Shown here: positions 6,090 to 7,116 of the stretch, piece after piece | Position numbering within the stretch: position 1 is the first letter of the stretch | How the letters are laid out: each line of letters starts with the position of its first letter | Source of the DNA: Burkholderiales bacterium RIFCSPHIGHO2_12_FULL_61_11 | GTDB taxonomy: Bacteria > Pseudomonadota > Gammaproteobacteria > Burkholderiales > Burkholderiaceae_C | NCBI GenBank assembly: GCA_001770785.1 | Contig: MERZ01000213.1 | Span: 1 to 7,116, forward strand | Length of the DNA stretch: 7,116 nucleotides | Reading direction: 5' to 3' | Notes under the pieces: generated by a model | What the model saw: the letters and a program-made list of their open reading frames with translations, nothing else | Database searches by the model: none | What the model was told of the DNA's origin: nothing | Made by a program: the position numbers and the translations under genes

Positions 6090-6119
6090 TGTCATGCCGG
6101 ACATGATCCGGCATCCATG
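6090..6119. repeat. Palindromic repeat, CCCGGA...TCCGGG type, copy 2
   Basis: ATGCCGGA (6094-6101) pairs perfectly with TCCGGCAT (6107-6114) around the loop CATGA. Flanks are TGTC and CCATG, as in the 516-545 copy. The third stem pair is G-C here and C-G there. Confidence 0.8.
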
Positions 6120-6138
6120 GATTGCGGCGTGGCAGGAA

Positions 6139-6157
6139 CCCCCGACCTGATTCGGGG
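6139..6157. repeat. Palindromic repeat, CCCCGA...TCGGGG form
   Basis: CCCCGA (6140-6145) pairs with TCGGGG (6152-6157) around CCTGAT. It is followed at 6164-6169 by ATGACA, the usual border of these repeats. The TCGGGG arm matches its partner although other copies read TCCGGG, another sign that pairing is kept. Confidence 0.7.
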
Positions 6158-6183
6158 ACCGAAATGACATCCTGGATTCCTGG

Positions 6184-6203
6184 ATCCCGGCCTTCGCCGG
6201 GAT
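6184..6203. repeat. Palindromic repeat, CCGGCCTTCGCCGG type
   Basis: A perfect 8-bp stem, ATCCCGGC (6184-6191) with GCCGGGAT (6196-6203), closes a CTTC loop. ATGACA overlaps its right end. This is the well-preserved counterpart, in opposite orientation, of the degraded copy at 6022-6052. Confidence 0.8.
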
Positions 6204-6214
6204 GACAACAGGGG

Positions 6215-6304
6215 ATCGGGACTGCAACTCGGACCGGGATGACACCATGGGCTGGGATGGCAACATGGGCCAGGATGACGTCATGGACCGGGATGACAAA
6301 ATCA
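6215..6304. repeat. Tandem array of five degenerate 18-bp units
   Basis: Units of exactly 18 bases lie at 6215-6232, 6233-6250, 6251-6268, 6269-6286 and 6287-6304, approximating ACCGGGATGACANCATGG. A related unit precedes them at 6197-6214 and merges with the adjacent palindrome, which suggests that the array grew from the palindrome's GCCGGGATGACA edge. Because 18 is a multiple of three, the minus strand reads as a repeated hexapeptide (VIPVHD, VILAHV, AIPAHG, VIPVRV). Confidence 0.85.
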
Positions 6305-6323
6305 GAATTAATAGAAGTGCTCA

Positions 6324-7116
6324 TTAGTGCCTTCCCAAACTAAAGCTTGCGCGCTGCATCTGCTGGTCGTACACCGATTGGTAGGTGGCTACCATCGCCT
6401 GCATGCTGAACGTCGCCTGCACGCGCTGACGACCCGCCTGACCCAAGCTGAGGGCTCGCTCTGGGCTGGACGCGAGTTCTACCATTCGAAGGGCCATGGC
6501 TTGCGGATGGACGGAGGAAACGATGTAGCCGGTCTGCCCATGCAGCACCAGGTCGGCATTGCCGCCGACGGCCGTGGCGACCACTGGCAACCCGCTGGCC
6601 ATGGCCTCCAGAATGGTGTTCGAGATGCCCTCGGACAGTGAGGGCAAGGCAAAAGCGTGCAAGCCACGCATGATCTCTGGCACGTCGCTGCGCTCGCCGG
6701 GCAACCAGGCCAGCCGGCCCAAGCCTGCTGCGTCGAGCACCGCCTGAGCCTGGGCGCGCAACGGCCCCTCCCCCACCATGATCAGCCGCATGCGTTGCTG
6801 GAGTTCAGGGGCCAGCGCCAGGGCTTGCACGAAAGCGTGCGCCAGCGTGAGCTGGTCCTTGACGGTTTGCATGCGGCCGACGGTACCCACCAGCCAGTGC
6901 TGCGTCGGGTCGAACGGGCAACCGGCGATGGGCTGCGACCCAGCAGGTGCCGGGCAAAAGCGTTCGGTATCCACTCCGTTGTAGGCCTGCGTGATGGCGT
7001 TCGGTGAAACACGCACCTTATCGACCAGATAATCAGCCAGATCACGCGACAGCGCGGTGTAGTGGTGAACGAAAGGCTTGTAGAAACGCCGTACCCGCTG
7101 GTAGGTGACATTGTTG
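6324..7116 (-). CDS. GT4 glycosyltransferase resembling the XrtA-associated stp2 family (5' end outside window)
   Basis: The frame is open from the TAA stop at 6324-6326 to the window edge, giving 263 complete residues; roughly the first 110 are missing. The visible part starts within the N-terminal domain (NNVTYQRVRRFYKPF, then VHHYTALSRDLADYL). The linker ITQAYNGVDTERF follows. The donor domain shows WLVGTVGRMQTVKDQ, IMVGEGPLR and the GT4 E-x7-E signature in ALPSLSEGISNTILEAMASG, both Glu present, followed by PVVATAVGGNADLV. The combination, especially FVHHYTALSRDL and NGVDTERF, fits the TIGR03088-like 'PEP-CTERM/XrtA system glycosyltransferase' family. It would add a sugar to the lipid-linked repeat unit in the cytoplasm. 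It is co-directional with the amidotransferase but separated from it by a repeat island. A GTG at 7016 could be mistaken for the start, but homology continues upstream of it. Confidence 0.88.
   Translation of the reverse strand, partial: NNVTYQRVRRFYKPFVHHYTALSRDLADYLVDKVRVSPNAITQAYNGVDTERFCPAPAGSQPIAGCPFDPTQHWLVGTVGRMQTVKDQLTLAHAFVQALALAPELQQRMRLIMVGEGPLRAQAQAVLDAAGLGRLAWLPGERSDVPEIMRGLHAFALPSLSEGISNTILEAMASGLPVVATAVGGNADLVLHGQTGYIVSSVHPQAMALRMVELASSPERALSLGQAGRQRVQATFSMQAMVATYQSVYDQQMQRASFSLGRH

Larger units (their letters stand above)
5997..6323. other. Repeat island inside the polysaccharide gene cluster
   Basis: These 327 bases separate two co-directional genes of the cluster. They hold four palindromic repeats and a tandem array of 18-bp units, listed separately. 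No convincing promoter, riboswitch or T-rich terminator was seen on the minus strand. An open frame covering the whole gap reads repeat-type peptide (HPGEGRDPG, PAFARMTD) and is not accepted as a gene. Confidence 0.75.

Noticed and set aside
6013..6324. 103-codon minus-strand frame starting at ATG 6324, overlapping the stop of the stp2-like transferase (TAATG)
   Set aside because: The start overlap looks like coupling, but the translation is made of repeat products (HPGEGRDPG, PAFARMTD and an 18-bp-derived hexapeptide repeat). No protein family is recognisable.
6324..7016. GTG at 7016 as start of the stp2-like transferase
   Set aside because: The frame stays open to the window edge and the upstream residues (FVHHYTALSRDL) continue the family match.

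Overview
The window looks like a Gram-negative, GC-rich (mid-to-high 50s % by eye) proteobacterium, most likely a betaproteobacterium. The minus strand carries part of an exopolysaccharide locus of the exosortase A (XrtA)/PEP-CTERM type. This rests on recognisable family resemblance: an asparagine-synthase-like amidotransferase of the XrtA-associated type 1 family, an O-antigen-ligase-like protein of the XrtA-associated 'O-glycosylation ligase' family, a GT4 glycosyltransferase resembling the XrtA-associated stp2 family, and a polysaccharide deacetylase. No exosortase or PEP-CTERM protein lies in the window, so the system is assigned by family alone.

Layout, in the direction of minus-strand transcription (right to left): the C-terminal two thirds of the stp2-like glycosyltransferase (6324-7116, cut by the window edge); a 327-bp island of palindromic and tandem repeats without a credible gene (5997-6323); the amidotransferase (4098-5996); a second GT4 glycosyltransferase (2910-4073); the ligase/polymerase-like membrane protein (1613-2917); and the deacetylase (648-1616). 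The last four are tightly packed: a 24-bp gap, an 8-bp overlap and a TGATG stop/start overlap, so they almost certainly form one translationally coupled unit. The plausible joint job is sugar transfer onto a lipid-linked carrier on the cytoplasmic side, amide formation on a sugar or precursor, polymerisation or ligation at the membrane, and deacetylation of the product.

On the plus strand at the left end are 13 codons of an unidentified gene and a small GIY-YIG nuclease-family gene (58-321) that seems to lack the first strand of its domain. It converges on the polysaccharide operon across a second repeat island (322-647).

The most striking features are the repeats. Three kinds of short palindrome are present: a CCCGA-N-TCCGGG type, a CCGGCGAAGGCCGG type and a TTGCGAGCGAAGCGCGGCAA type. 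With them are two degenerate tandem arrays, and nearly all share a TGACA/TGTCA motif. One palindrome, a perfect 24-bp inverted repeat with a 24-bp spacer, sits inside the deacetylase gene and is read in frame as 24 extra-looking codons. Two other copies differ by a compensatory base-pair change, which suggests that the hairpin itself is conserved. A small GIY-YIG gene beside such repeats raises the untested idea of a nuclease/repeat system.
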